A DNA stretch of 56,001 nt from Bacillota bacterium (GCA_012838035.1 DUQB01000081.1:1-56001); one strand, 5' to 3'. Counted from the stretch's first letter, positions 17,905 to 27,881 are shown. The notes: generated from the sequence alone by a model not told the origin. Numbers and translations: made by a program.

Positions 17905-18609
17905 CTAAGCCTGTTTGCGTGCCTTTTGCTGCTCCCGTGCAATTACTTTCTGAATAACCTGCGTGGCCTGCGGCACCTTGCATGCTGTTTCGCCCATGTT
18001 CACATGCACTTTGCCGATGGTCCGCGCGGCAGCTAGAGCTTCATTGCGCAAGGGGAGATAATAACTGCCTACTGCAATGACGAAGTTGTTCATCGAGTAA
18101 CGCGTGCGATCGGGTTGCTGGTGGATAGTCTCAACCACGCGGTTGAGCATACGCTTGATTTTCTGCTCGTCCCGGACGCTATTACTATTGCGCAACTTGA
18201 CGAGCAGCTCGCAATAACATGTCCAACCGGCAGCCATGACGAATTCTCTACCGCTTTTTATCCAACGGTCTGCTACCGGTTGGGCAAAACCGGTTTCAGC
18301 CAATGTGGTCCCGACTACGTAATCGGCCAGAGCATAGCAGTAGGCTTTGTCCACCCAATCATCAAGATCCGTTTCAGTCATCTTGTCCGGCTCGGCAATC
18401 ATGCCTGCGAAATACATGGCGTCATAATTACCGCCGGCGTAGAGCCGCATAGCCAGATCGTGGTTCTTCCCGATCCTTTTGGCCAACGGTTTCATATCAC
18501 CAGTGAGAACGCCGAAGAGAGGTTCGCGTGCACCGTGACGGATATAGATTTGTTTCGTTTGTTCGCGACCCAACGCCTCTAACGCTTGCATAACCTCCGT
18601 ATAAGTCAT
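17905..18609 (-). CDS. DNA alkylation repair protein (AlkD-like HEAT repeat family)
   Basis: TKQIYIRHGAREPLFGVLTGDMKPLAKRIGKNHDLAMRLYAGGNYDAMYFAGMIAEPDKM; family-typical sequence. Confidence 0.85.
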   Translation of the reverse strand: MTYTEVMQALEALGREQTKQIYIRHGAREPLFGVLTGDMKPLAKRIGKNHDLAMRLYAGGNYDAMYFAGMIAEPDKMTETDLDDWVDKAYCYALADYVVGTTLAETGFAQPVADRWIKSGREFVMAAGWTCYCELLVKLRNSNSVRDEQKIKRMLNRVVETIHQQPDRTRYSMNNFVIAVGSYYLPLRNEALAAARTIGKVHVNMGETACKVPQATQVIQKVIAREQQKARKQA

Positions 18610-19041
18610 GACAATCCTCCGGCCCTTATCGGGTATAGTCTTTAGACGTGTTCGCCCTAGGGTTGTGCCACTAAGTACTTCGTACGTTCTTCAAAGCTGA
18701 CCGTATGGTACATTTGCCGGAGCACCTCAATGGGTCGGTGAAGATGTCGTCACCAATGCCCATCTCGGTTATCTCCATAACTGGCATTCGCCTAGTGTGC
18801 CTAGATTATATACCATTTGCAGGGCTATTCATTGGAAAAATTATCGTCCCGGTCTGATCAGGACATACAACCTTGTTCTATCTTGGGGACCATGTTATCC
18901 TGGCAAAGGTGCATCAGCCTTTTTGTCCATCATCAATTGCGCGTTCCAAGTCCTGGGGACTATGGATACGATAGTTCCGTTGAGTGATGCGGAAACGAGT
19001 TTTGCCACGTAGAATGCGAGCTTTTTGCAGGGGTTAACAGT

Positions 19042-19761
19042 ATGTGGGGTCTTCTGGCATCGACTATTGTGACCAGTGCTGTGGACAGCATCAATCCCAT
19101 CGGCATTGTACAGCAGTTTGTTTTACAGGGATTGGTAAAGAAACCGCAGCATATATGGTATTTCATCATGCCTACGGGTATTACGAACATGATAGTTGGT
19201 TACCTGGCGTATTACGGTTTTATGATATACGTTAAAGAGTATATCAATCAGCTGATGGCTCTGTATGGTAGGGCGTTGTATTTCACCGAATTAGGTTTTG
19301 GCATTGCCTGCCTGATTGCCGTAGCTTACTATGTGTGGCGCAAGAGAGGCACAACACGCACGGGGCAAAAGCTCACGGGCATAGAAGTCCAGCCGGAGGA
19401 AGTGCCCGTCGCCCACAACGTGTACTCAGTGACGCCTCCGGCTTTGGTTGGGATCGGCGTTGGCGTTACGTTGGCCGAATTGACCTCCGCTCTGCCGTAC
19501 TTCGCTTTTATGGCCATTCTCTTTAACTATCGGCTATCGCTTTTACAGTTGACCGCGATAATGGTGTTGTACAATCTCATCTACATGTCTCCGTTTATGC
19601 TCCTGTACTTTATCTATATGAGGGCGCAAGACAAGTTTGATCACCTGTATGCGCTGATCAGAGTACGGATGACTCGATGGAAAGCTATTGTTACGCCGCT
19701 TTTCGGTGGCGGCGTGGGACTTGCTTTGGTGCTTCACGCGGTCTCGCTTCTAACGACATAA
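19042..19761 (+). CDS. GAP/LysE-like multi-pass membrane protein
   Basis: Several hydrophobic helices; SAVDSINPIGIVQQF and GVGVTLAELTSALPYFAFMAIL repeat-like motifs typical of GAP/Sap membrane proteins. Confidence 0.65.
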   Translation: MWGLLASTIVTSAVDSINPIGIVQQFVLQGLVKKPQHIWYFIMPTGITNMIVGYLAYYGFMIYVKEYINQLMALYGRALYFTELGFGIACLIAVAYYVWRKRGTTRTGQKLTGIEVQPEEVPVAHNVYSVTPPALVGIGVGVTLAELTSALPYFAFMAILFNYRLSLLQLTAIMVLYNLIYMSPFMLLYFIYMRAQDKFDHLYALIRVRMTRWKAIVTPLFGGGVGLALVLHAVSLLTT

Positions 19762-19822
19762 CTGGATTTCCGGGGATATAAACGTAATGCCCAAGTCGTG
19801 GGTTAATCGGACCAACGGCAAG

Positions 19823-20476
19823 TTACCGTCGGTCCCCACGCCGTTCGTAGTCGATTTGAATATCAGCATTCCAATCGTCCGGCATAGCGGCATTTTCCCG
19901 GAATGCGGTTAAGGCATCGCTTAAGGCCCTAAAGTTGAGTTCTACTCCTGCAGCGTCGGCATGGTAGTTCTGCGCGCGATTGGAAGCAATGCCAAGATTG
20001 GTTGCAGTTGCGACAGCATCAATATTCGCTCCGAGGAAGACAAACTCCCAACCGTCCTTTGTTTGGTGATGCTCAATCATTTGCCTAATCTGTGCGGCGG
20101 AATACTCACGGCTGGCATTTTCCTCACCATCCGTAATGATCACAAATAGGACCTTATGGGCTTTGGAATCCACAGCCGTTTCCTCTTGCCGTCGCGTGAC
20201 TTTGTGGATGGTTTGGCCAATGGCATCAAGCAAAGCCGTCGTGCCACCGACATAGTACTCCGTTTCGGTAAGAGGGCTCACGGCGTTAATATCTTGACGA
20301 TCGTGAAGTAGTACGTAGTCATGCGCAAATATGACGGTAGTGATAGAGCATTTGGCTGCAAGCCGCCGTTGCTTCTCGAGCATGGCATTGTACCCGCCTA
20401 TGGTATCGCGTTCCAAACCAGCCATCGATCCGCTCTTATCAAGAATAAATACCAGTTCAGTCAATTTGTCCGCCAT
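19823..20476 (-). CDS. VWA domain protein
   Basis: ELVFILDKSGSMAGLERDTIGGYN (DxSxS MIDAS), VLFVIITDGEENASREYS; ATG at 20476 with gggggag upstream (track start 20572 probably too long). Confidence 0.88.
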   Translation of the reverse strand: MADKLTELVFILDKSGSMAGLERDTIGGYNAMLEKQRRLAAKCSITTVIFAHDYVLLHDRQDINAVSPLTETEYYVGGTTALLDAIGQTIHKVTRRQEETAVDSKAHKVLFVIITDGEENASREYSAAQIRQMIEHHQTKDGWEFVFLGANIDAVATATNLGIASNRAQNYHADAAGVELNFRALSDALTAFRENAAMPDDWNADIQIDYERRGDRR

Positions 20477-20807
20477 TGCTGTCTCCCCCATAAGTAGTAT
20501 CCGACCTAAGAATAGCATGGCGATATGAACCGGCTGTCGCTTGTAAAGCGACATTGTATGCCGAGGAGGCATAGGAGCAGGTCCATGGGAGATGCTTTTA
20601 TGCTGTTGTGCGCCGTGAATGGCGCAGGAGTAGCATAACTGAGCGGGCTAAGATGGCTTAAGAAAGAATGAGGCATTTTTGTTGGAAAATAGAGCACATG
20701 AGATTGGAGAGTTGTTCAGCAGGCTCAATGAGCAATGCCGGTATGTCGCACAGGTCGTGCAAGTTGCATGCACGAGGGAGTGACTTGGACTAGATATCCG
20801 CTGAGTT

Positions 20808-21747
20808 TCAACCACCTAAAAGCGGTTGGTCATAGTGGAACAGCATCTCATTGATGGTGAACAGGTCATACTGCCCTGTTCTAATAAAGTACTCTACGAT
20901 CACATCAAACTTCTGACTGGGGGAAAGCGCGTAACCTGCCCTTTGCAGCAGATCTCGCGTTTCTTCAAGCGACAACTCTAAGGCTATGGCTAGCGCAACA
21001 GCCGTACGCTTGCCGGGCTTGTAACCTTTGTTGCTTCTGATCTTAGAGAAGAGCCTGCGATCTATGTTGGCGCGTTTATAGACTTCCACATCCGTGAGGC
21101 CTTTGGCGTCAATCAAGTGTAAAAGCATGGTGGCGAAAGGCTCATCCAGGCTTTCAACCAATTGGTCCAGCCCCGTAAATTGCTCCGCGGCATCATAATG
21201 AATCGATGCGCATACCGAGTCGCTTTCCCGCACACTCCAGGAAAGCGCGGTAGATTCAGCGAGAATCTCGGTGTTATAATGCTTTGCTACGTAGCGTGCT
21301 ACAGCTTTCAGCACTTGGGGCTCAACAGCCAACGCGCTATTCTCGGGAACGACCAGGAACACGTCGATGTCATACGTTTTTAAGAAGTGAGAGATCGCCG
21401 TGGTGGCCGCATGCAGAATGAGATTATCAGGGTAACCGGGGACGCAATCAGTAAAAAGCGGCAGGGCGACGCTCAGGCAGTGGTTTTCCGCAGCTAGGCT
21501 CAAGCCGTTAAGGTAGCAGGCGAAGCTGTGCTGCTGCTTGGTTCAGGTCATCGGCATAGGTGGGGTAGGCAATGTGAATAATATGCTTGGCTGGAAGCTG
21601 GGAACCAGGTGTTATCACGGCTGCGTCCGTAGCTTTGCAGATGGCTTTGCTCTCCGAGTCGTCCACTTGTAACAGGTTGTTTGTGAAGTGGATGACGGCA
21701 TCGACATTCAAGGTGCTGATCTCTTGGCGCACAATATGGTATGGCAT
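20808..21747 (-). pseudogene. Macro-domain + HTH-type C-terminal protein, frameshifted (two ORFs)
   Basis: 21508-21747: MPYHIVRQEISTLNVDAVIHFTNN...AAVITPGSQLPAKHIIHIAYP; 20808-21503: ...LSLAAENHCLSVALPLF...VYKRANIDRRLFSKIRSNKGYKPGKRTAVALAIALELSLEETRDLLQRAGYALSPSQKFDVIVEYFI. Together they match one macro-domain protein; frames break near cgcctgctaccttaacggc. Confidence 0.75.
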
Positions 21748-21871
21748 GCGACTACCTCCCCGACTTTCCAGGTAAGACGTTAGTTCGCACTAGCCTGTTG
21801 CAGGTCCTTCTGAGTGCCTGCATGGTCATGAAAGCGAGGGCGGATGAACATCGTCCGCTCGGCAAGAAAAA

Positions 21872-21903
21872 ATAAAGACCACCTCACAATGAGGTGATCT
21901 TTA
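21872..21903 (-). terminator. Terminator downstream of tRNA-Asp
   Basis: Minus strand AAAGATCACCTCA-ttg-TGAGGTGGTCTTT then ATTTTTTC. Confidence 0.8.
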
Positions 21904-21907
21904 TGCT

Positions 21908-21985
21908 TGGCGGAACCGACGGGACTCGAACCCGCGATCTCCGGCGTGACAGGCCGGCGTGTTAGACCAACTACACCACGGTTCC
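21908..21985 (-). tRNA. tRNA-Asp(GTC)
   Basis: ggaaccgtggtgtagttggtctaac/ccggc-ctGTCac-gccgg/...cggttcc-G-CCA. Confidence 0.95.
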
Positions 21986-22131
21986 GCAGCAATGAACCAA
22001 CAGCGAATTATATCTTAACATGGAATGAAGGCCGACGTCAATACTTTTTGTCGGCATGTCTGGTTGGTACAGGCATGTGGGATATCATCACAGCTACTTC
22101 ACTCAGGTGAGTATCGGCATGATAGGGACGT

Positions 22132-22797
22132 GTGTTGATGATTCTGCTCAGCTTTCTACGCACCCTCTTCTTCTACTTCTTCCTTTTAGCCGTATTACGG
22201 ATTATGGGGAAACGCGAGCTTGGCAGCTTAGGTCCGCTGGATTTGGTTGTGACCATTATTATGGCCGAGGTAGCCACTCTACCTATAGAAAACCCGGAGC
22301 GGCCGATGATTTTGGCCATCGTACCCATTCTAACCATCCTTACGCTGGAAATACTGCTTTCCTATTTGTGTTTGAAGATCCCCCGGTTGCGAGGTCTCGT
22401 CATGGGCAGACCCTCGGTGGTGATACGCCATGGTAAACTGGAACGCAAGGAGATGAGAAGGTTGCGCTTCAGCGTTTATGACCTGTTGGAACAGTTGCGA
22501 GTGCGTGGATATTATAATCCGGCCGATGTGGAGATGGCTATTCTCGAGTGCGATGGCGAGTTATCGGTGCTGCCGAAGGCTGACGCAGGATACAGGCGGT
22601 ATGGAGCGCGTGTTCGCCCGGCCTACGCGGTGATCGTTGACGGTATAGTGAACAAATCAGCCTTACAAGCAACCGGTATGACTGAGGAAGATTTATCTAC
22701 GGAACTGGCAAAACATGGGATCGATGAAATAGGAAAGGTCTTTGTGGCGACCACACAACCTGACGGTAGCCTATTTGTGCAGGTAAAGCAGACATGA
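22132..22797 (+). CDS. DUF421 (YetF-like) membrane protein
   Basis: RIMGKRELGSLGPLDLVVTIIMAEVATLPIENPERPM and LEQLRVRGYYNPADVEMAILECDGELSVLPK. Confidence 0.9.
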   Translation: MLMILLSFLRTLFFYFFLLAVLRIMGKRELGSLGPLDLVVTIIMAEVATLPIENPERPMILAIVPILTILTLEILLSYLCLKIPRLRGLVMGRPSVVIRHGKLERKEMRRLRFSVYDLLEQLRVRGYYNPADVEMAILECDGELSVLPKADAGYRRYGARVRPAYAVIVDGIVNKSALQATGMTEEDLSTELAKHGIDEIGKVFVATTQPDGSLFVQVKQT

Positions 22798-22846
22798 GCA
22801 GATGGTAACGCATGGGGGCCGTCGTACTGGTGATCAAAGTCGCTTC

Positions 22847-22875
22847 TTGCCAGGAGTATGGTGCGGTGATATAAT
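22847..22875 (+). promoter_or_regulatory. Promoter for tRNA-Arg
   Basis: TTGCCA (22847-22852), 17 nt, TATAAT (22870-22875). Confidence 0.7.
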
Positions 22876-22902
22876 GTCTAAGCAGTGCATCATCTTTGCC
22901 AT

Positions 22903-22978
22903 GCGCCTATAGCTCAGCGGATCAGAGCACCGGCCTCCGGAGCCGGGTGCGCAGGTTCGAGTCCTGCTAGGCGCACCA
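22903..22978 (+). tRNA. tRNA-Arg(CCG)
   Basis: gcgcctatagctcagcggatcagagc/ccggc-ctCCGga-gccgg/...taggcgc-A-CCA. Confidence 0.95.
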
Positions 22979-22982
22979 AGCT

Positions 22983-23022
22983 AGTCCGTACCCGTTCCAG
23001 CGGTGCGGGCTATTTTTTTTAC
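22983..23022 (+). terminator. Terminator after tRNA-Arg
   Basis: tagtccgtacc ... ggtgcgggcta then TTTTTTTT (stem uses G-T pairs). Confidence 0.8.
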
Positions 23023-23516
23023 CCATTGCCGACCACGGCTTTAACAATGGACACCTCCCCCTAACCGCCGTCAGCAGGTCACCAAGTTCCAACACAGCCA
23101 TATTGCGGCGTCTTAACCGGAAATTGTGGTTGTGAGACAAGTCGACACGCAGTATAATTCCTAGGCAGTAGCATAACTCAACCGTAACAAAGGAGCGCAT
23201 TCTAATTCTTTAGGGAGCGGATCTATGGTCGTCCGGATGACCGAGCAAGCCACAGAGCGCAAAGTAACCAAACGTGAAGGACTCCGACTCGTTTGGCAAG
23301 GAACTCGAATCGCAAAAATCATCTTCGCTACGGGGAAGGTAGTTGAGTTCCATTAATTAAAGGTCGTCTATACCAACCAAGCCAGTCAAGGCTGCCTTAA
23401 CAGAATGGGGCAGCCGTTTCAGTTTGTTGACCTGTTACTGCAGGGAAAGCTAGAATAAACAGGAATTAGGCACAGGGGATTATGACCCACAGTACATACA
23501 CCTTGGAGGTCCTTCC

Positions 23517-24665
23517 ATGCACATACTGATCGCGCCGGATAAGTTCAAAGGCTCGCTAACGGCCAAACAGGCAGCTCACCATATCGCCGCAGGTATACGG
23601 CGTGTTTTAGATTCAGTCACTATTACGCAAATCCCTATGGCTGACGGAGGCGAGGGTACGGTCCAGTCACTGGTCGATGCTACCGGGGGGCAGTTGGTAT
23701 CCATTGAGGTTACCGGTCCTCTCGGCACTCCGGTTTCAGCCTCATTCGGCATTTTGGGCGATGGACAGACGGCAGTGATTGAGATGGCTGCCGCCTCCGG
23801 CTTAGCTTTGATTACATCAGCAGAGCGAGATCCGGAAAACGCCACAACCTACGGTACCGGCGAACTGTTGTTGGCCGCCGCTAAAAGAGGTTGCCGCAAA
23901 GTAGTGATCGGCATTGGCGGCAGCGCTACCAACGATGGAGGCGCAGGGATGGCCCAGGCTTTGGGCGCCAGGTTGCTGGATGCAAGTGGTCGAGAACTGC
24001 CTCCGGGCGGGATCCACTTAGCTCGCTTGGCCAAAATCGATATCTCCGGTATCGATCCACAAGTAAAACGGATGTCGGTCGTTGTAGCGTGCGATGTCAC
24101 CAATCCGCTTTGCGGCGTCACCGGAGCAAGTACGGTATATGGCCCGCAAAAAGGCGCGACGCCTGAGATGGTGGTCCGCTTGGATCAGGCGTTATCTCAT
24201 TATGCGGATATTATTGCCCGCGACTTGGATAAGGACGTGCGCAATGTTCCAGGTGCCGGCGCTGCCGGCGGGTTGGGCGCCGGACTAATGGCTTTCCTGG
24301 ATGCTGAGTTGGAGCGCGGTGTGGATATCATCATCGATGTTGTAGGACTGGATGCCGCGATGCAAAACTGCGATCTGGTGATCACAGGTGAAGGCGGCGT
24401 GGATGCCCAAACCGCCTTTGGAAAAGCGCCTGCCGGAGTAGCGCAGGTGGCGGAGCGCTACAAGAAACCTGTCATCGTACTTGCCGGATCGGTCGCCGAC
24501 GATGCGCGTAGTCTGCACGACCATGGGTTGCATGCCATCTTCAGCCTCTGCCGCAAGCCGATGAGCTTAGGTGATGCCATCGCGCATGGCGCCAAATACC
24601 TTGAGGACACCGCTGAGGAAGTAGCTCGTCTGTTGGTAATCGGTCAGCAACTGTCAAAAAGCTAG
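23517..24665 (+). CDS. Glycerate kinase
   Basis: MHILIAPDKFKGSLTAKQAAHHIAAGIRR, PMADGGEGTV, GIGGSATNDGGAGMAQALGARLLD. Confidence 0.95.
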   Translation: MHILIAPDKFKGSLTAKQAAHHIAAGIRRVLDSVTITQIPMADGGEGTVQSLVDATGGQLVSIEVTGPLGTPVSASFGILGDGQTAVIEMAAASGLALITSAERDPENATTYGTGELLLAAAKRGCRKVVIGIGGSATNDGGAGMAQALGARLLDASGRELPPGGIHLARLAKIDISGIDPQVKRMSVVVACDVTNPLCGVTGASTVYGPQKGATPEMVVRLDQALSHYADIIARDLDKDVRNVPGAGAAGGLGAGLMAFLDAELERGVDIIIDVVGLDAAMQNCDLVITGEGGVDAQTAFGKAPAGVAQVAERYKKPVIVLAGSVADDARSLHDHGLHAIFSLCRKPMSLGDAIAHGAKYLEDTAEEVARLLVIGQQLSKS

Positions 24666-25649
24666 CTCAACCCATACGGGCAGATGGTCGGATGCAGGTG
24701 AATAAGGGGTTACGTAGTTCACCACACGTTCCGCCAAATCTTCCGTTACTAAGATGAAATCGATGCGACTTTTTGGGTCACTGGAGGGAAACGTCGGCGG
24801 AGCAGTATGGTCGGCCGTATCCACCCAGGTGCGATAAGGTAAGACATTTGCTGTTCCGTCGGGACTGACTTCACTTTCATCAACCGCAAGGTGCGGTAAC
24901 AGCTGCATACCGGTCAAGCGAGCCAGCTCGGGCGATTGCGGGAGCGCATTCATGTCGCCCAATAAAATACTTGGCCCTTCCCATTCCTGCAGTAGCGTCA
25001 GGAACAGCTCGACGTTCTCTAAACGCGTAGTCTGATCCAGCCCCAGATGGGTGCCGATAATCCGCACATGTTCATCATCCGTAAGGCGAATCTCCGCGAC
25101 AATGGCTGCTCGCGGCTCTTGCCCAGGCTTGCTTTGTATGGGCACTACTTCCACTCTACTTAGCGGAAATTTGCTGAGAAGAGCAAGCCCGTAGCGAGCC
25201 ACACCGAACAAGCCGGCATCATAGGGGTTGCGTCGCAGCACCGTATCGGCGGCCACAGCGTACGGCATACTCAAAAGTTCCGCTAGCATGCGTCCCTGAT
25301 CTGTGAAGCCACTGCGTCGCCAGTGGCTGTCCACCTCATTGAGCAGTACGACATCGGGTTGAGCCGCGCTAATGACATCGGCAATACGCTGTAAATCCAC
25401 TACGCCGTCAATACCTGCCGCATGATGGATGTTGTACGTCATGATACGGAACGATCCGTGCGGCTGCGGTGTGAGCACGGCGCCGACGGTCTCCTGCTCA
25501 GGCGCCACCTGGGGGTTCAGTTGGCGTAAGGTGGGCGTATAGGGTCGTGTAAGAGCCCACACGCCGTTACTCGCATAGAGAAAAGCCAGTAGAGCTAATA
25601 GCAATAGGAATGCGTTTCTAGGTGAAAAAACCGGCTGCAAGCAAATCAC
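24654..25649 (-). CDS. Endonuclease/exonuclease/phosphatase family protein with N-terminal membrane segment
   Basis: FRIMTYNIHHAAGIDGVVDLQRIADVISAAQPDVVLLNEVD, LLGDMNA, SRIDFILVT, ASDHLPVW. Confidence 0.92.
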   Translation of the reverse strand: MICLQPVFSPRNAFLLLLALLAFLYASNGVWALTRPYTPTLRQLNPQVAPEQETVGAVLTPQPHGSFRIMTYNIHHAAGIDGVVDLQRIADVISAAQPDVVLLNEVDSHWRRSGFTDQGRMLAELLSMPYAVAADTVLRRNPYDAGLFGVARYGLALLSKFPLSRVEVVPIQSKPGQEPRAAIVAEIRLTDDEHVRIIGTHLGLDQTTRLENVELFLTLLQEWEGPSILLGDMNALPQSPELARLTGMQLLPHLAVDESEVSPDGTANVLPYRTWVDTADHTAPPTFPSSDPKSRIDFILVTEDLAERVVNYVTPYSPASDHLPVWVELAF

Positions 25650-25903
25650 CTCTCCTACCGGCGCGCAGGTTAACTTGTAAAGACGCTTTATCGACTACAT
25701 GAGAAAAACATGAGGGAACGAACATAATAACAAAATGCGCACGGCATGCAGCGTTTCTGTTGGTGCGAATACAAGCGGAATGACCGCCTTGAGGCAACAG
25801 TTCACCATGATGATACGGTTACCCTGCATTGTCAGATCATGCCGCTATATGGTGCTTTATGCCATTTCCAAACAGGTAATGTCGTGGCGTCAGCAGATAT
25901 AGC

Positions 25904-26650
25904 CTATAGGCTTTGTAGAAGAAACTCGGCAAACTGCAGCGCCGGTTCAGAAGGTTGTGTGGTGCGGGGCATTACCAGTACTTGTGAGCGCGCCCACGGA
26001 GTCGGCGGCGCGAGGAAGCCGAAGTAGGCATGGCTAGGAGACGTGCCTTCGGTTGTCATGTGCGCTTTATTAAATGGTGTTAACGCTTGAGAGGCGAGCA
26101 ACCGCCGTGCCGACTCTTCAGAGACGATAGCCAAGTCGGGTGGTTTCTGGAGAACAACTGCGCGGATCAACTCACCCCATAGATCAGTTTTCACCTCTAT
26201 AATAACCGATATCTCCTTAATGCTGCCGAACACCTGACTGAGTTCAACGAGTTGCCGGTGTTCCCAATTGTTGCCGTCATGCCATAAAATGAGCGACTCG
26301 CTTTGCGCTAGCGCCACTGTTTGGCTCTGGGGAAACCAGCGCAGGATCCAGAATGCTATGATAAACGCCACTGCAGTAACCGCGACCATGCCGGAAGCTA
26401 CGGCAAAACGTCTGCCTCTCGCGTTTGCCCCAAGATGGTGTTCAGCATGCGCTTCTCTATCTTCTGCTAGTCTGCTCCGTCCTGAGCCGCCGGTGTCAAG
26501 ATGGTCATGCTGTTTATGCCGCAGTGTCCGACGTGCTATGGCGGCATCCAGCTGATGCTGAAAATCATTCCGAAAGACGTTTACCGCCTTTTTCGGTAAG
26601 CCTGTTTGTTTTGACTTCGATCTTTCATTTTGCACAGGCAGAACCTCCAT
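25904..26650 (-). CDS. Single-pass membrane protein with extracytoplasmic domain resembling solute-binding proteins
   Basis: TM FAVASGMVAVTAVAFIIAFWIL; LILWHDGNNWEHRQLVELSQVF...PPDLAIVSEESARRLLASQALTPFN; divergent from the htrA-like gene. Confidence 0.5.
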   Translation of the reverse strand: MEVLPVQNERSKSKQTGLPKKAVNVFRNDFQHQLDAAIARRTLRHKQHDHLDTGGSGRSRLAEDREAHAEHHLGANARGRRFAVASGMVAVTAVAFIIAFWILRWFPQSQTVALAQSESLILWHDGNNWEHRQLVELSQVFGSIKEISVIIEVKTDLWGELIRAVVLQKPPDLAIVSEESARRLLASQALTPFNKAHMTTEGTSPSHAYFGFLAPPTPWARSQVLVMPRTTQPSEPALQFAEFLLQSL

Positions 26651-26771
26651 ACGCTCGCCTACGACGGGTGTTTAAGACTAGGTTGCCCTGTAATGACAAA
26701 ACCTATGGCAAATACTACGTACAACATCATGCATCCCTAAGTAAACGAGAAGTGGAGGGGCATCTCAGCTG

Positions 26772-27881
26772 ATGAAGTCAAATTCAGTCCGTTCCATTGC
26801 GATGGGCGTAATTTTGTTGTGTATCGGCATAGGAATTTGGGCGTACGATCATTGGACCGAAAGTAGGGCTCCCGGGAGCGGCGTTCCCCAGGGCACTCAG
26901 GTTACGCAGCGGGGAACATTGGAGGATACGCAGCAAGCTATTGTCGCTGCGGTACGCAAAGTGGGAAACAGTGTGGTAAAGATATCGGTAACCGCCGAGG
27001 TAGCTATCGACTCGCTCTTTGGTCAGGTATTCACTCAGGAGCACGGCGTTGGTTCAGGAGTTATCATAGATCCTGAGGGTTATATCCTGACGAATTTTCA
27101 TGTGGTAACGGATGCTGCCGTTATTGATGTTGCGTTGCCGGATGGGCGTAGTTTTTCAGGCAGGGTGGTTGGTACCGACCCTTACAGCGACTTGGCCGTG
27201 ATAAAAATAGACGGTACGAACTTGCCGGCTGCGCCATTGGGCGATTCTAACAGCTTGGCTGTAGGGCAGCAGGTTATTGCCATCGGCAATCCCTTTGGCT
27301 TTGACTACACTGTGACCACCGGGATCGTCAGCGCTTTAGGTCGTGAACTGCTGGTAAACCCGCAGATAGACCAACCATTACAAAATCTGATTCAAACCGA
27401 TGCCGCCATCAATCCGGGTAACAGCGGCGGTCCGCTGCTCGATTTACAGGGGCGCGTAGTCGGCATAAACACGGCTGTGGTCCGACAAGTAGAAGGATTT
27501 GAAGCCCAAGGGTTAGGCTTTGCCATTCCCATCACGGATGCACGTCAAATTACGCAGCAAATATTAGAACATGGTAAACCGCTGCGTTTGGGCATCCTGG
27601 GAGGCACACTTACACCGGCCATTGCGCGTGCTGTTCGAGAACGCACGCAGATGGAACTGCCGGTAGACCGCGGCGCCTTTGTCACCAAGGTGATACCGGA
27701 TACGCCTGCGGCCCATGCTCGCCTACAACCTGCGGATGTCATCGTAGAAGCGAACAACCGACCTATCACCTCGCTGGAGGAGTTGCAGCAAGCTGTACAG
27801 GATGCGGGTTATGGCCAACGCCTGCGCTTGCAAGTGTGGCGTGTGGGTGAACCGGTCCGGATAGACGTTATTTTACAATAG
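26772..27881 (+). CDS. htrA: HtrA-like trypsin/PDZ serine protease, membrane anchored
   Basis: GVGSGVIIDPEGYILTNFHVV (His), DPYSDLAVIKI (Asp), NPGNSGGPLLD (Ser), C-terminal PDZ. Confidence 0.95.
   Translation: MKSNSVRSIAMGVILLCIGIGIWAYDHWTESRAPGSGVPQGTQVTQRGTLEDTQQAIVAAVRKVGNSVVKISVTAEVAIDSLFGQVFTQEHGVGSGVIIDPEGYILTNFHVVTDAAVIDVALPDGRSFSGRVVGTDPYSDLAVIKIDGTNLPAAPLGDSNSLAVGQQVIAIGNPFGFDYTVTTGIVSALGRELLVNPQIDQPLQNLIQTDAAINPGNSGGPLLDLQGRVVGINTAVVRQVEGFEAQGLGFAIPITDARQITQQILEHGKPLRLGILGGTLTPAIARAVRERTQMELPVDRGAFVTKVIPDTPAAHARLQPADVIVEANNRPITSLEELQQAVQDAGYGQRLRLQVWRVGEPVRIDVILQ

Noticed and set aside
18797-19012. 71-aa plus ORF upstream of the GAP-like gene
   Set aside because: No start signal or domain; likely non-coding.
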